Shown here piece after piece: positions 1 to 8,907 of a stretch of DNA of 64,000 nucleotides. This stretch comes from Phycisphaerae bacterium (lineage in GTDB: Bacteria > Planctomycetota > Phycisphaerae > Phycisphaerales > UBA1924). Under the pieces are notes generated by a model, which was not told where the DNA came from, made no database searches, and was given only the letters and a program-made list of their open reading frames with translations. Location of the stretch: assembly GCA_016794925.1 (NCBI GenBank), contig JAEUIW010000003.1, positions 62,001-126,000 on the forward strand, read 5' to 3'. The translations under genes were made by a program, and so were the position numbers. Position 1 is the first letter of the stretch, and every line of letters starts with the position of its first letter.

Positions 1-1100
1 CCCTCGTGCGCGAACCTGATCGCGTTCTCGAGCAGGTTGCGCAGCACCAGGCTCAGCAGGCGCGCATCGCACACGAGACCCGCGGCCGACGGGTCCCATT
101 CAAACCGCACGCGCAGCTTCCGCTCAGCCCAGGACGACCCCAGCAACTCCGTCAAGCCCGCGCCCAACTCCGAGAAGTCGATCGTGGCGCCATCCGACGC
201 GCGGTCCGAAGCCTCCAGCCGCGAAAGGTCCATCAGGTCGCGGATCAGGTTCTCCAGTCTCGCGGCGTTCGACGCCACCATGCGGACCAGCCGATCCCGC
301 ATCGGCGGGTCGTCCATCGCGCCGTCCAGCAGCGTCTCCGCCGCGCCGCGAATGGTCGCCACAGGGGTGCGCAATTCGTGCGAGGCATTCGCGGCAAAGT
401 CGCTCTTCACCTGCACCGCCTCGGCCAGCTCGGTCACGTCCCGCAGCACCAGCACCGCTCCGAACACGCCCTCGCCCCACGCCGCGGGCACCGGCGACGC
501 GGTCACCTGGTACACGCGGCTCCCCCGCGGAGTGGTCAGCCGCGCCCGCGCGTCTCCCCCGCGGCCCACCCGCGCATCGGCGTGCAGCGTCAGGATCTCA
601 CGCCGCGTGAAGAGCTCGGCGATCGGCCGCCCCGTGAGTTCGCCCACCCCCCGCCCCAGCATCCGCTCCGCCGCGCCGTTGTTGAACAGCACCCGGTCGC
701 GGCTGTCGGTCGCGATCACGGGCTCGGGCAGGGCCTCGATCAACGATTCGAGATTGCGGCCGCGCTTCGCCGCCTCCTTCACCTGCGCCGCGAAACGATC
801 GCCGACCCGATCGATCGCGCCTCGCAGTTCATCAAGCCCGTCCGCTCCGCTCGCCCCGCGAACCTCGTCCGTCCGGCGATCCGAGCCCGCCGGGCTCGAT
901 GCCAGCAGGTCCTGCGTCGTCCGAACCACCCGCCGAACCGCCGCTCCGCGGGCCGCCGCGGCGCCAACAGCCCAGCCCGCCGCCCCCGTCAACCCGGCCC
1001 AGCCCGTCCACCACCGCCATCCCGGCCCCGCGCTCGATCCGAGCGCCAGCACATATCCCGACGCCGCGGCCAAAGCCACGGGGCACAGCACGCGAGCCAT
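1..1100 (-). CDS. PAS-domain sensor histidine kinase, PhoR-like (3' end cut by window edge)
   Basis: Membrane sensor kinase that would phosphorylate the response regulator encoded just upstream. Read from an ATG at 1100 the protein begins with two hydrophobic segments (about residues 3-22 and 32-52), then a PAS domain (about 117-215), a HisKA dimerisation domain with the H-box motif NASHELRTP (phospho-acceptor His241) and the start of the HATPase domain with the N-box NLLENAIRF near residue 355. The rest of the ATPase domain lies beyond base 1. This order is that of PhoR-type kinases. The start is uncertain: a GTG at about 1130 and a TTG at about 1109 are in frame, but the ATG puts the first hydrophobic segment at the N terminus. 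The gene follows the regulator gene on the same strand after about 100 bases, so the two are probably co-transcribed. Confidence 0.85.
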   Translation of the reverse strand, partial: MARVLCPVALAAASGYVLALGSSAGPGWRWWTGWAGLTGAAGWAVGAAAARGAAVRRVVRTTQDLLASSPAGSDRRTDEVRGASGADGLDELRGAIDRVGDRFAAQVKEAAKRGRNLESLIEALPEPVIATDSRDRVLFNNGAAERMLGRGVGELTGRPIAELFTRREILTLHADARVGRGGDARARLTTPRGSRVYQVTASPVPAAWGEGVFGAVLVLRDVTELAEAVQVKSDFAANASHELRTPVATIRGAAETLLDGAMDDPPMRDRLVRMVASNAARLENLIRDLMDLSRLEASDRASDGATIDFSELGAGLTELLGSSWAERKLRVRFEWDPSAAGLVCDARLLSLVLRNLLENAIRFAHE

Positions 1101-1198
1101 CGAGATCAACCGTTCCCGTCCGCGCGCCACGTCGCGACCCCATGCCCCGTTCCCTCGACCACGCCCGAGCGATGCTCGCCACTCCGCGCCTCGTTCCC

Positions 1199-1978
1199 TC
1201 AGCTCGCGGGCGTCGGGGGCGGTTCAGAGAGTATGTACCCCACCCCGCGCTCGGTCTGGATCGCCGCGCCGATGTCCCCCAGCTTCTTCCGCAACGAGGC
1301 GATGTGGACATCGATCGTGCGTCGCGTGACGATGACGCTCGGGCCCATCACCTGCTGGATCAGGTCGGCGCGGCTCACCACCCGGCCTCGGAACCGCATC
1401 AACGCCACCAGGAGGTTGAACTCGGTCAGCGTCAGCTTGATCGCGTCACCCCCCACCGTCACGCGATGCGTCGCCAGGTCAACCGCGAGCGGGCCGTGGG
1501 ACAGTTGGTCCGCGCCCGACTCCGCGTGCCCCGGTGCCGACGATCTCCGCAGCAGGGATTCCAGCCGCGCCAACACGACTTTCAGAGAAAACGGCTTGGT
1601 GACGTAGTCGTCAGCGCCCAGGTTGAAGCCCGTCAACTGATCGGCCTCGCTGGACTTGGCCGTCAGCATCAGCACCGGGATCGAGTTCGTCCGCGGATCA
1701 GCCCGGACGCGTCGCGCGATCTCATCTCCCGTCAGCCCGGGGAGCATCCGATCGAGGATCACCGCGTCCGGGCGAGATTCTCTGATCTTCACCCACGCGC
1801 TCGGACCGTCCCGGAACGCTCGGGCCAGATACCCCGCCCGCGAGAGGTTATAGACCAGCACCTCCGCCAGATCAGCTTCGTCCTCGGCCACGATGATGTA
1901 CGGAGGCTGGTTCACGGCGGCGTCCGAGGTGGTTCGGATCTGCAGGTCCCGAGCAAGGATGCTAGCGAGCCCCTTCAT
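1199..1978 (-). CDS. OmpR/PhoB-family response regulator
   Basis: DNA-binding response regulator. The receiver domain shows the acidic pair E32-D33, the phospho-acceptor Asp76 in ILDRMLPG, Thr106 and Lys128 in VTKPF. The C-terminal half (about 155-258) is a winged helix of the OmpR/PhoB type ending in ERGVGYILSEP. The ATG at 1978 has GGAG about ten bases upstream; a TTG at 2035 would add 19 residues, and even the shorter form has about 25 extra residues before the receiver domain compared with PhoB. The histidine kinase gene lies directly downstream, and a phosphate-selective-type porin gene is divergent. By context this may be a PhoBR system controlling the porin; that target is inference. 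Confidence 0.9.
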   Translation of the reverse strand: MKGLASILARDLQIRTTSDAAVNQPPYIIVAEDEADLAEVLVYNLSRAGYLARAFRDGPSAWVKIRESRPDAVILDRMLPGLTGDEIARRVRADPRTNSIPVLMLTAKSSEADQLTGFNLGADDYVTKPFSLKVVLARLESLLRRSSAPGHAESGADQLSHGPLAVDLATHRVTVGGDAIKLTLTEFNLLVALMRFRGRVVSRADLIQQVMGPSVIVTRRTIDVHIASLRKKLGDIGAAIQTERGVGYILSEPPPTPAS

Positions 1979-2349
1979 CCGCTCCGTGCTCCACTGTGTG
2001 AAGGGTTGGTTTGACTTGCCGAACCCAAAATCCAACTCCCGATCGTACCGAAATACCGATCAAATTACTAAAATTTGGATTTTGAACGGTAAATCGAGGC
2101 AGAAACGCCCAAGAATAAGTGGCAATTCCGCGGGAGAAAGTCGATGAAGGTGCTGTACGAGTTTGCGTTTGCTAATCTGGGGCACTACCATCCGCCCCTC
2201 CCGGAGGTTCGATTCCGGGACCGAGAAGCATCACACACTGTCCGGGAGCGACGCCTTGTGGGCTGCTCAGTGTTCGGACGGGTTGAACGGGGCGGCGGAG
2301 CGTTAGTCCCCGGCAGTAGTTCAAGGGTCTTATTGAAGGAGTCAAAGAC
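1979..2349. promoter_or_regulatory. Divergent regulatory region between response regulator and porin genes
   Basis: This roughly 370-base region separates the minus-strand regulator from the plus-strand porin. The part 2040-2130 is clearly AT-richer than its surroundings, as expected for promoters. It carries a direct repeat TACCGA-AA-TACCGA (2046-2059) inside a 21-base stretch whose ends, GATCG and CGATC, are inverted. Further on, CCCGGA and TCCGGG around 2198-2217 form a six-pair hairpin. The porin start has a good GGAG about eight bases upstream of the ATG. I see no match to the Escherichia coli Pho box and no convincing -35/-10 pair, so only the regulatory character of the region is supported. 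Confidence 0.5.
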
Positions 2350-3642
2350 ATGAGTCAGACCAAGCGTCTCTTTGTGCTCGCGGGTGCCGTGGTCAGCGCG
2401 ACCAGCTTCGCGATGGCGTCCGAGCCGGCGACCACGGATGAGGTGCGGGCGATCGTCGCGGAGATGATCAACGATGCCGAGTCCCGTTCCAGCCTCCTCC
2501 AGGGCGGCGGCAACGCGGGCTATGACAAGCACTTCTTCCTCGCCAGCAGCGACAACAACTTCCGCCTCAACATCGGCGGCATCGTGCAGTTCCGGTACAA
2601 CCTGAACTTCCGCGACAAGGCCGACAACACCGCCGGCGACGATTTCGAGTCCGGTTTCCAGAACCGCCGCACCAAGGTGGACTTCTGGGGCAACGTGGTC
2701 AACCCCGATTGGACCTACCGCGTCCGCCTCGAGGCCAGCCGCTCCACCGGCGCCGTCAGCATCGACTACGCCTACATCGGCTACGCCTTCGGCAACGGCT
2801 GGAAGGCCACCATGGGCCAGTTCAAGCTCCCCTTCCTCCGCGAGGAGCTGATGAGCGACAGCAAGCAGCTCGCCGCTGACCGCTCCATCACCAACAACGC
2901 CTTCACCCAGACGTATTCCCAGGGCGTCAACCTCGGCTACAGCGCCGAGGACTGGAAGTTCGACACGGCCTTCTCCGACGGCCTCCGCACCCTGAACACC
3001 GACTACACCAGCGCCGCCGAGAGCGACTGGGGTCTCACCGGCCGCTTCGAGTACAAGTTCGCCGGCACCTGGAAGCAGTTCGAGGACTTCACCGCTGAGC
3101 AGGACGAGAAGTTCGGCGCGCTCTGGGGCGCGGCCGTCCACTTCCAGCAGAGCCGCAACACCGGCAATCCCGCCGACGTTGACAACGACTACCTCACCTA
3201 CACCACCGACCTGTCCTTCGAGGGCTCGGGCTGGAACATCTACGCCGCGTTCGTCGGCAGCCACAACGAGGCCCGCCTCGCCGGTCCGGACCCCTCCGAC
3301 ACCGACGACTTCGGCGCCATCGTCCAGGCCGGCTGGCGCTTCCTGCCCAACTCGGAGCTCTTCGCCCGCTGGGACGCCATCTTCACCGATGACAACCGCG
3401 TCCTCGGTGGTGGCGGCAGCACCTTCCACTTCATCACCTTCGGCTGGAACCAGTACATCGCCGGGCACGCCGCGAAGTTCACGCTCGACTGCGTGGTCTC
3501 CGCCAACAAGACCGGCAGCCTCACCGGCCTGTCCCTGGTCCCCGGCGCGGGCTCCATCCTGCCCGATACCGGCTCCTCCGTGCTGAGCAGCACGCGCGAC
3601 ACCGAGGTCGCCCTCCGGGCTCAGTTCCAGCTCCTGTTCTGA
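2350..3642 (+). CDS. Phosphate-selective porin O/P family outer-membrane protein
   Basis: Outer-membrane beta-barrel porin of 430 residues. A signal peptide with Lys5-Arg6 and a hydrophobic core ends near residue 23 (SFAMA-SEP). A short polar helix follows, then a long run of amphipathic strands rich in aromatic residues, beginning around FRLNIGGIVQFRYNLNF and ending in the C-terminal Phe typical of barrel proteins (AQFQLLF). Motifs such as NRRTKVDFWG, MGQFKLPF and the spacing of strands fit OprP/OprO porins, which conduct phosphate or polyphosphate. The ATG has a Shine-Dalgarno GGAG. The gene is monocistronic, ending at a strong terminator, and is divergent from a PhoB-type regulator, so regulation by phosphate is plausible but not shown. 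Confidence 0.85.
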   Translation: MSQTKRLFVLAGAVVSATSFAMASEPATTDEVRAIVAEMINDAESRSSLLQGGGNAGYDKHFFLASSDNNFRLNIGGIVQFRYNLNFRDKADNTAGDDFESGFQNRRTKVDFWGNVVNPDWTYRVRLEASRSTGAVSIDYAYIGYAFGNGWKATMGQFKLPFLREELMSDSKQLAADRSITNNAFTQTYSQGVNLGYSAEDWKFDTAFSDGLRTLNTDYTSAAESDWGLTGRFEYKFAGTWKQFEDFTAEQDEKFGALWGAAVHFQQSRNTGNPADVDNDYLTYTTDLSFEGSGWNIYAAFVGSHNEARLAGPDPSDTDDFGAIVQAGWRFLPNSELFARWDAIFTDDNRVLGGGGSTFHFITFGWNQYIAGHAAKFTLDCVVSANKTGSLTGLSLVPGAGSILPDTGSSVLSSTRDTEVALRAQFQLLF

Positions 3643-3677
3643 GAACCCCGAGGTTCTCGACGCTTGAGATCATGTCA

Positions 3678-3710
3678 CCGCCCGGCCCGCAAGGCCGGGC
3701 GGTTTTTTTT
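3678..3710 (+). terminator. Rho-independent terminator of the porin gene
   Basis: A perfect ten-pair stem, CCGCCCGGCC (3678-3687) with GGCCGGGCGG (3693-3702), encloses a five-base loop and is followed at once by eight T residues (3703-3710). The T run is on the plus strand, so it terminates the porin transcript and would not stop argS, which converges from the other side. Confidence 0.93.
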
Positions 3711-3791
3711 CGCCGCTCCCGCGCTGGTCGCTACCCGCTCCTTGCACGCGGAGCGGTCGCGCCGAAACGCGTGTCGCGGCCGCGGCGGCTC

Positions 3792-5645
3792 CTACATCCG
3801 ATCCAGCGTCGGGATCCCCAGCGAACCCAGCCCGTCGGACAGCACCCGCTCCGTCAATCGGCACAGCCGCAGCCGCGCCCGCCGGGTGACCTCGTCCTCG
3901 GCCTGAAGCACCGGGCACGCATCAAAGAACGTCGCGAACGCGCCCGCCAGATCGAAGAGGTACTGGCACATCCGGTGCGGCTCCAGCCACCGCCCCACCG
4001 CCGCCAGCACCCCCGGGAAGCGCAGCAGCGTCAGCGCCAGCCACTTCTCAGCCGGCGTCGCGATCCCGAACGCGCCCCCCGCATCGGCTCCCCCCTCCCC
4101 GAACCGCTCCGCCGCCTTGCGGAAGATGCTCCGGATCCGGACCAGCGCGTACAGCAGGTACGGCCCCGTGTTCCCCTCGAATGCCAGCATGCGCTCGAAC
4201 GAGAACACGTAGTCCTTGGACCGCTCCGTTGAAAGGTCCGCGTACTTGAGCGCCGCCACCGCGACCACCTCGGCGATCGTTCGACGCTCGTCCTCGCCCA
4301 GTCCAGGGTTCTTCTCGCGCACCGTGCGCAGAGCTCGCTCCGTCGCCTCGTCGATCAGGTCCGTCAGCTTGACGTTCTCACCCGAGCGCGTCTTGAAGGG
4401 CCGACCATCCTCGCCCAGCATCATCCCGAACGCGGCGTGCTCCAGCACCGCGTCCCCGCCCCCCCTCCGCCGCGCGTACCCCGCCCGGACCGATGCCGCG
4501 AACACCTGCTTGAAATGCAACGACTGGCGCACGTCCACGGCGTACACGATCCGGTCCGCGCCCAGTGTCCCCACCCGCCGCCGGATCGCGGCCAGATCCG
4601 TCGTCGCGTACAGGTACCCGCCATCGCTCTTCCGCACCAGCAGCGGCTCGGGGATGCCCTCGCACCGCACCACCAGCGCGCCCTCCGAAACCTCGGCGAT
4701 GCAGCGCGCGGACAGGTCCTCGACAATCCCCGCCAGCTCCGCGGCGAACGACGACTCGCTCGCCGAATCCTCCGTCCGGACCTTGGCGTGAAGTCGCTCG
4801 CACGTCCGGACGACCTCCGCCATGGTCACATCCGCCACCCGCTTCCACACCCGCCCCGCCTCGGGCTCGCCGCGCTGCAGCCGAACCAGCGTCTCCTTTG
4901 CGCGCGCATAAGCCACCTCGGCGCCCGCCACGTGCTCCTCGAGCTCCGCTAGGACCTTGGGCCCCATGCCCCAACGCCGCGCTGCGGCCAGCCCCGCCGC
5001 GTCGCGCGCGCACTCCGCTTGCGCGGCCTTGTACGCCCGGTCGAGCTCGTCCAGGCTGACCCGCGTCAGATCGATCACCCCAGCGGCCTCCTGCGCCGTG
5101 AGCCGCGCCACCACCATCGCGATCGGCAAGCCCCAATCGCCCACGTGGTTCTGACGGATCACCCGATGCCCGATCCGCTCGAGCGTGCGGGCCAACGCAT
5201 CGCCGATCACCGTCGCGCGCAAATGCCCCACGTGCATCTGCTTGGAAATGTTGACCCCGCACAGGTCCACCACCACGGTCTGGCGCGGCGAGGGCTCGGG
5301 CACCCCCAGCGATGGCGAGTCCAGGGCCGATAGCAACCCCGAGAGCGCCGCGGGCCGCAGGGTCACGTTGATGAACCCCGGACCCGCGATCGCCCCCTCA
5401 CCCATCGGCTCGGCCAGATCAGCCAGGTCCAACCTGCCGAGGATGTCCTTCGCCACTTCGCGCGGGGGCCGCCCCGTCGCCTTGGCGAGGCTCATCGCCG
5501 CGTTGCACTGGAAATCGCCGAACCTGGGGTTGCGTCCGGGAGTGATGAGCGGGTCCGTTCCCGCGCGATCGGGAAACGCCGCCGCGATCGCTTCCGTGAA
5601 GCGCGCGTGCAGGATCACCAGCGGGTCGAATTCGGCGCCGGACAT
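3792..5645 (-). CDS. argS: Arginyl-tRNA synthetase
   Basis: Class I aminoacyl-tRNA synthetase that charges tRNA-Arg. The 617-residue protein has the N-terminal additional domain of ArgRS, the signature VNISKQMHVGHLRAT with the HIGH variant HVGH at 138-141, the HVGDWG motif near 165, a degenerate KMSKS-type loop around residues 413-420 (KTRSGENVKL) and a C-terminal DALR anticodon-binding domain (about 490-617). Length is slightly above the usual 550-590. The ATG at 5645 gives the expected N terminus. The gene converges on the porin gene and is the last gene of a minus-strand block. Confidence 0.97.
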   Translation of the reverse strand: MSGAEFDPLVILHARFTEAIAAAFPDRAGTDPLITPGRNPRFGDFQCNAAMSLAKATGRPPREVAKDILGRLDLADLAEPMGEGAIAGPGFINVTLRPAALSGLLSALDSPSLGVPEPSPRQTVVVDLCGVNISKQMHVGHLRATVIGDALARTLERIGHRVIRQNHVGDWGLPIAMVVARLTAQEAAGVIDLTRVSLDELDRAYKAAQAECARDAAGLAAARRWGMGPKVLAELEEHVAGAEVAYARAKETLVRLQRGEPEAGRVWKRVADVTMAEVVRTCERLHAKVRTEDSASESSFAAELAGIVEDLSARCIAEVSEGALVVRCEGIPEPLLVRKSDGGYLYATTDLAAIRRRVGTLGADRIVYAVDVRQSLHFKQVFAASVRAGYARRRGGGDAVLEHAAFGMMLGEDGRPFKTRSGENVKLTDLIDEATERALRTVREKNPGLGEDERRTIAEVVAVAALKYADLSTERSKDYVFSFERMLAFEGNTGPYLLYALVRIRSIFRKAAERFGEGGADAGGAFGIATPAEKWLALTLLRFPGVLAAVGRWLEPHRMCQYLFDLAGAFATFFDACPVLQAEDEVTRRARLRLCRLTERVLSDGLGSLGIPTLDRM

Positions 5646-5655
5646 GGGACCGAGT

Positions 5656-6618
5656 CTAGGAGCCCCCCGGCGATCCCTGTCCCGCCGGCCCGAGCCAGCC
5701 CCTCAGCTGATCCGCGATCCCGATCAGGGCCGTGCAGGGCAGCAGGCCGGTCGGCTCGTCGATCAGGAACACGTGCCCATCCCGGACCGCGGGCAGTTCC
5801 AGCGTCGCCAGGCGGCCGAGGACCTCACCCATCGCCTCGCGCCGCACACGCCCGCTCCGGGATTCGGACGCGATACGGGCGGGCCGCGGCCGGATCACCA
5901 CGATGGTGTCGGGCGCCAGCCGCAGCACATCCTCGGCATCCATGGAGACGAAGGCGGACCCGGATTCGAGGGCCGGGGCGAGCCCGAGCCGGTCCAGGAT
6001 GCCCGCGTGGCAGGATCCCGGTCCCAGCACGCCCGCCGCTTCCGAGCCACCCCCGATGATGAGCAGCACCCGCCCCGAGGTCGGGCTCCCCGGTGTTCGG
6101 GAGAGCGCCGAATCGATCCGCGCGCGCAACGCACGCTCGATCGCCGCATCCGGCCGGAGCAACGCCGCCAGCTCGTCCACGCTCGAGAGCACGTCCTCCA
6201 GGCTCAGGAGCCGGAACGATCGGACCGTCCACCCATGCTGAACGGCCAGCACGCCCAGCCGTTCCGGCAGCGGGCGGCTCCCCCATTCGACCAGCACGTG
6301 CGTCGGGCGCGCGCGAAGCAGCGCCTCATAGTCGATGCCTCCCTGGTCGCCGCACGCGGGGATCGCCTGATCCGTCCACGCATCGAAGCCATGCCTGCCG
6401 ACGATGCGACCCCCCAGGCCGAGGTCCCGAAGCGTCTGCGCCAACGCCGGCGAGAGCACAACCAGCCGGGGTTCGGAGGCCGCGCCGCCCCCGGTCCCGT
6501 CGCGGGTGCTCCCGATCGGGCTTCCCCAGCGAGCCGCGAGCACAAAGAGGACAGCGAGCAGCCCCGCGCCCGCGAGCAGGAGTGCCGTCCGACGCGCAGC
6601 GTTCGGCGGGTTGCTCAC
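5656..6618 (-). CDS. BtuF/FepB-type periplasmic binding protein
   Basis: Predicted substrate-binding protein of the metal-chelate or cobalamin type (PF01497-like). An N-terminal hydrophobic segment (about 11-31) is either a signal anchor or an uncleaved signal; there is no lipobox Cys. The following domain has the family pattern: RLVVLSPALAQTLRDLGLGGRIVGR, then a GGIDYEALLRARPTHVLVEW segment, a long central helix and a second lobe with RLAPDTIVVIRP. The GTG start at 6618 overlaps the stop of the upstream gene by four bases (GTGA), so translation is coupled. No permease or ATPase gene is adjacent, so the substrate is unknown. It could also act as a solitary membrane-bound binding protein. Confidence 0.7.
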   Translation of the reverse strand: MSNPPNAARRTALLLAGAGLLAVLFVLAARWGSPIGSTRDGTGGGAASEPRLVVLSPALAQTLRDLGLGGRIVGRHGFDAWTDQAIPACGDQGGIDYEALLRARPTHVLVEWGSRPLPERLGVLAVQHGWTVRSFRLLSLEDVLSSVDELAALLRPDAAIERALRARIDSALSRTPGSPTSGRVLLIIGGGSEAAGVLGPGSCHAGILDRLGLAPALESGSAFVSMDAEDVLRLAPDTIVVIRPRPARIASESRSGRVRREAMGEVLGRLATLELPAVRDGHVFLIDEPTGLLPCTALIGIADQLRGWLGPAGQGSPGGS

Positions 6619-8093
6619 GGGCCGGCACCGGGACCGGCCGACGTGCGGAATTGCGCGCGCACGCGGTCCGCGAGCCGCTCCAGCTCGGCCGGATCAAGGA
6701 ACGGGAAGGGCCAGGTTCGGTCGGACCGCACCGTGGCGCTGCGGGACTCATCGCCGGCGATCCGCGCCCGCGTGTCCAGCGTATCGATTTGGGCACTCCT
6801 TGAGGTGCGCACGCGTTCGAGCAACTGGTGCAGTTCCTTGAATGCAGGAGCCGCGCTTCGTCCGCTCAACCTCGAATCCCGGATTGCCGAGAGGAGTTCG
6901 TGCTTGAGGTTATCGGCCGCGATATCACCGAGATATCTGGGATTGTGGCGTGCGTGATGGGCCTCCCACATGGCCCGATGAACGGCTTCCGGGCTCGGAA
7001 GGGGCCGGGACGAGGGCCAGCGGGAGATCGATGCGGTCACGACGGCCGCGGGCGCCAACTCGACCCCCAGCCAACGCCTGAACCAAGATTCGGTGATCCG
7101 GTCATAGCCGCTCGCGCCGCTCTCTCCTCCCCCAAGCCCGTGGATGAACAGCTCGCACCCTGCCCACCGGAGCAGGCCGGTCATCAGGAGCGCACGCGGG
7201 GCCAGGCTGGCGCGCTCGACTGACGCAACCTGCGAAGAGGTCACGCGGCTCCGGGACTTCACGGCTCCGCGGCCCAGCGCCCACAGCGGCAACTCGGATC
7301 CGGTGGCGGCGCTCTCCGAGAGCGGGGGGATCGTCGGATCGGGGAATTCGGTCAGGGCCGCGTTGTACGCGTCGCGGCAGGCGCGGGGGTCGCGGGTCAT
7401 GCGTTCCACGATCTCGGCGAACAGGCCCGTGCGTGAGATCGCGGAGGCGAAGAAAAGGAACGGCGCGGGCGCGAGCGGCGCCAGCAGGTCCGACGCGGCC
7501 CGGGCGAACTGTTCGGCGGCGGAGGTGGCGCCGGCGTGCGCGGCGAGCCCCGCGATGATCCGCGCGCACGAATCGTCGACCCCGGGCTCGGGCGCGCGCC
7601 CGGGGGGGGGGACAAAGGGCCCGGGTGAACACGCGGGGATCAGCCCGGTCGGCGCGCCGTCGTGCGCGGCGACGAACGGCCCGGGCACGAGATTCCACGT
7701 TGCGCGTGCGGCCTGGCCGGTCGCCATGTCCCGCACGGGCACGGGCAGCCGGAACAGGTCGTTGGTGTCCTGGTCCACCACGACCCAGGCGGCGGATGCG
7801 CCCCGCGCGGCGGCCGCGGCGCCCACGGCGAACCACTTGGCGGCGATACCGGCGTGCCAAAGCCCGGCCTGGTGCCCGCTCATGATGATGGGACGGTCGG
7901 GGGGCAGGCCCAGCTCGGAGCGGAACCGTGATTGGCTCGGCCCCGGGTGCGCGATGCGGCGGTCCGGGCTGCGCCAGGGGTTGTCGGGATCGGCGTCATC
8001 AGGCCGCGGGCTGATGAGGCATTCCCCGTGGGGCGGCGGGGATGGGTGTCGGACGGTGCGGCCGGCGTGTGGTTCGTGCGGCGCGGGGCTCAC
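6615..8093 (-). CDS. Uncharacterised protein, weakly BshC-like, with a C10 homopolymer tract
   Basis: A protein of 492 residues with the GTG start at 8093, which overlaps the stop of the glycosyltransferase gene by four bases; earlier in-frame starts up to 8174 would lie inside that gene. Two stretches resemble the bacillithiol-synthesis enzyme BshC: MSGHQAGLWHAGIAAKW near the N terminus compares with the GQQAGLLTGPLY motif, and APRALLMTGLLRW followed by a GLGGG segment compares with its RPLLQ...GGPGE region. The resemblance is weak and no other bacillithiol gene is present, so no function is assigned. On the coding strand ten consecutive C residues (complement of 7602-7611) encode three prolines and could make the gene prone to slippage. 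Confidence 0.45.
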   Translation of the reverse strand: MSPAPHEPHAGRTVRHPSPPPHGECLISPRPDDADPDNPWRSPDRRIAHPGPSQSRFRSELGLPPDRPIIMSGHQAGLWHAGIAAKWFAVGAAAAARGASAAWVVVDQDTNDLFRLPVPVRDMATGQAARATWNLVPGPFVAAHDGAPTGLIPACSPGPFVPPPGRAPEPGVDDSCARIIAGLAAHAGATSAAEQFARAASDLLAPLAPAPFLFFASAISRTGLFAEIVERMTRDPRACRDAYNAALTEFPDPTIPPLSESAATGSELPLWALGRGAVKSRSRVTSSQVASVERASLAPRALLMTGLLRWAGCELFIHGLGGGESGASGYDRITESWFRRWLGVELAPAAVVTASISRWPSSRPLPSPEAVHRAMWEAHHARHNPRYLGDIAADNLKHELLSAIRDSRLSGRSAAPAFKELHQLLERVRTSRSAQIDTLDTRARIAGDESRSATVRSDRTWPFPFLDPAELERLADRVRAQFRTSAGPGAGP

Positions 8094-8845
8094 GGAGTGC
8101 CGCACCCGCAGCCGGCGCTGACGCCGCTGAGCGCGGCGGCGGGAAGGCGGCTGGCGCACCGTTCGAGTTCGCAATGCAGCACGTTGCGGTAGTGGGCGAG
8201 ACGCTGGCCGGCGTCGTTGAGGGGCCCACCGAAGGTCCGGGTGGGATCGTTGTAGATGAGCGTGACGGGGATCTCGGTGATGCGCAGCTCCGCCGCGGCC
8301 GCCTGCACCCAGAATTGCATCGGGAATGCGTAGCCGTCCTCGGAGAGGCGGAGCCGGGCGAGCGCGGATACCCGGAAGGCCTTGAAGCCGCAGAAGGAGT
8401 CGGTGAGGTTCAGCGCGAGGCGCTCGTTGATCTCACGGGTGATCTCGGCGTTGATGGCGCGCCGGTCGGGGGGCGGGTTGTCGCGTGCGTCGGCCTCCCG
8501 CAGGTACCGTGAGCCCGAGATGACGTCGTAGCGGTCGGACCGGGCCTCGGCGAGGAAGGTGGGGATCAGGCGCGGCTCGTGCTGCTCGTCGCAGTCCATG
8601 GTGATGACCCAATCGAACCCGCGGCACGCGGCGATCGAGAAGGCGTCGCGGAGCGAGCGCCCGTAGCCGCGGTTGACGCCGTGTCTGATCGCGTCGACGG
8701 GGTAGTGGGCGATGAGCTGGGGCGTGCGGTCGGACGACCCGTCGTCGACGACGAGGATGTCATCGGCGTACTGGAGCGCGAGCGCGATGACGCGGGGGAC
8801 GTACTTTTCCTCGTTGTAGACGGGGATGGCAAGGAGCGTGCGCAT
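8090..8845 (-). CDS. Glycosyltransferase family 2, dolichyl-phosphate-mannose-synthase-like
   Basis: Cytosolic GT-A fold glycosyltransferase of 251 residues. It opens with the family pattern LLAIPVYNEEKYVP, has DDGSSDRT at 34-41 for nucleotide binding and an MDCDEQHEP segment (Asp84, Asp86) in place of the DxD motif, followed by SGSRYLR and a late acidic/aromatic region. The layout is that of enzymes using a nucleotide sugar to glycosylate a lipid carrier or a protein. There are no membrane spans. Residues GVSAGCGCGTP at the C terminus are unusual for the family. The start ATG is the family start, and the downstream gene is coupled through GTGA. Substrate unknown. Confidence 0.85.
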   Translation of the reverse strand: MRTLLAIPVYNEEKYVPRVIALALQYADDILVVDDGSSDRTPQLIAHYPVDAIRHGVNRGYGRSLRDAFSIAACRGFDWVITMDCDEQHEPRLIPTFLAEARSDRYDVISGSRYLREADARDNPPPDRRAINAEITREINERLALNLTDSFCGFKAFRVSALARLRLSEDGYAFPMQFWVQAAAAELRITEIPVTLIYNDPTRTFGGPLNDAGQRLAHYRNVLHCELERCASRLPAAALSGVSAGCGCGTP

Positions 8846-8907
8846 CGGCGGTCAGTGTAGGTGCGGGGCGCACGGGGCCACGTTGCCGCACGCCGCGTCG
8901 GGTGTCA

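Noticed and set aside
2195-2220. tRNA-like T-loop (GGTTCGATTCC) in the porin leader
   Set aside because: The flanking bases do not form the 5-pair T stem, and no acceptor, D or anticodon stem can be built around it. The region only gives a 6-pair hairpin.
6615-8845. Bacillithiol synthesis locus (BshC-like protein next to a glycosyltransferase)
   Set aside because: The glycosyltransferase is GT2, not the GT4-type BshA, there is no BshB deacetylase, and the BshC resemblance is weak.
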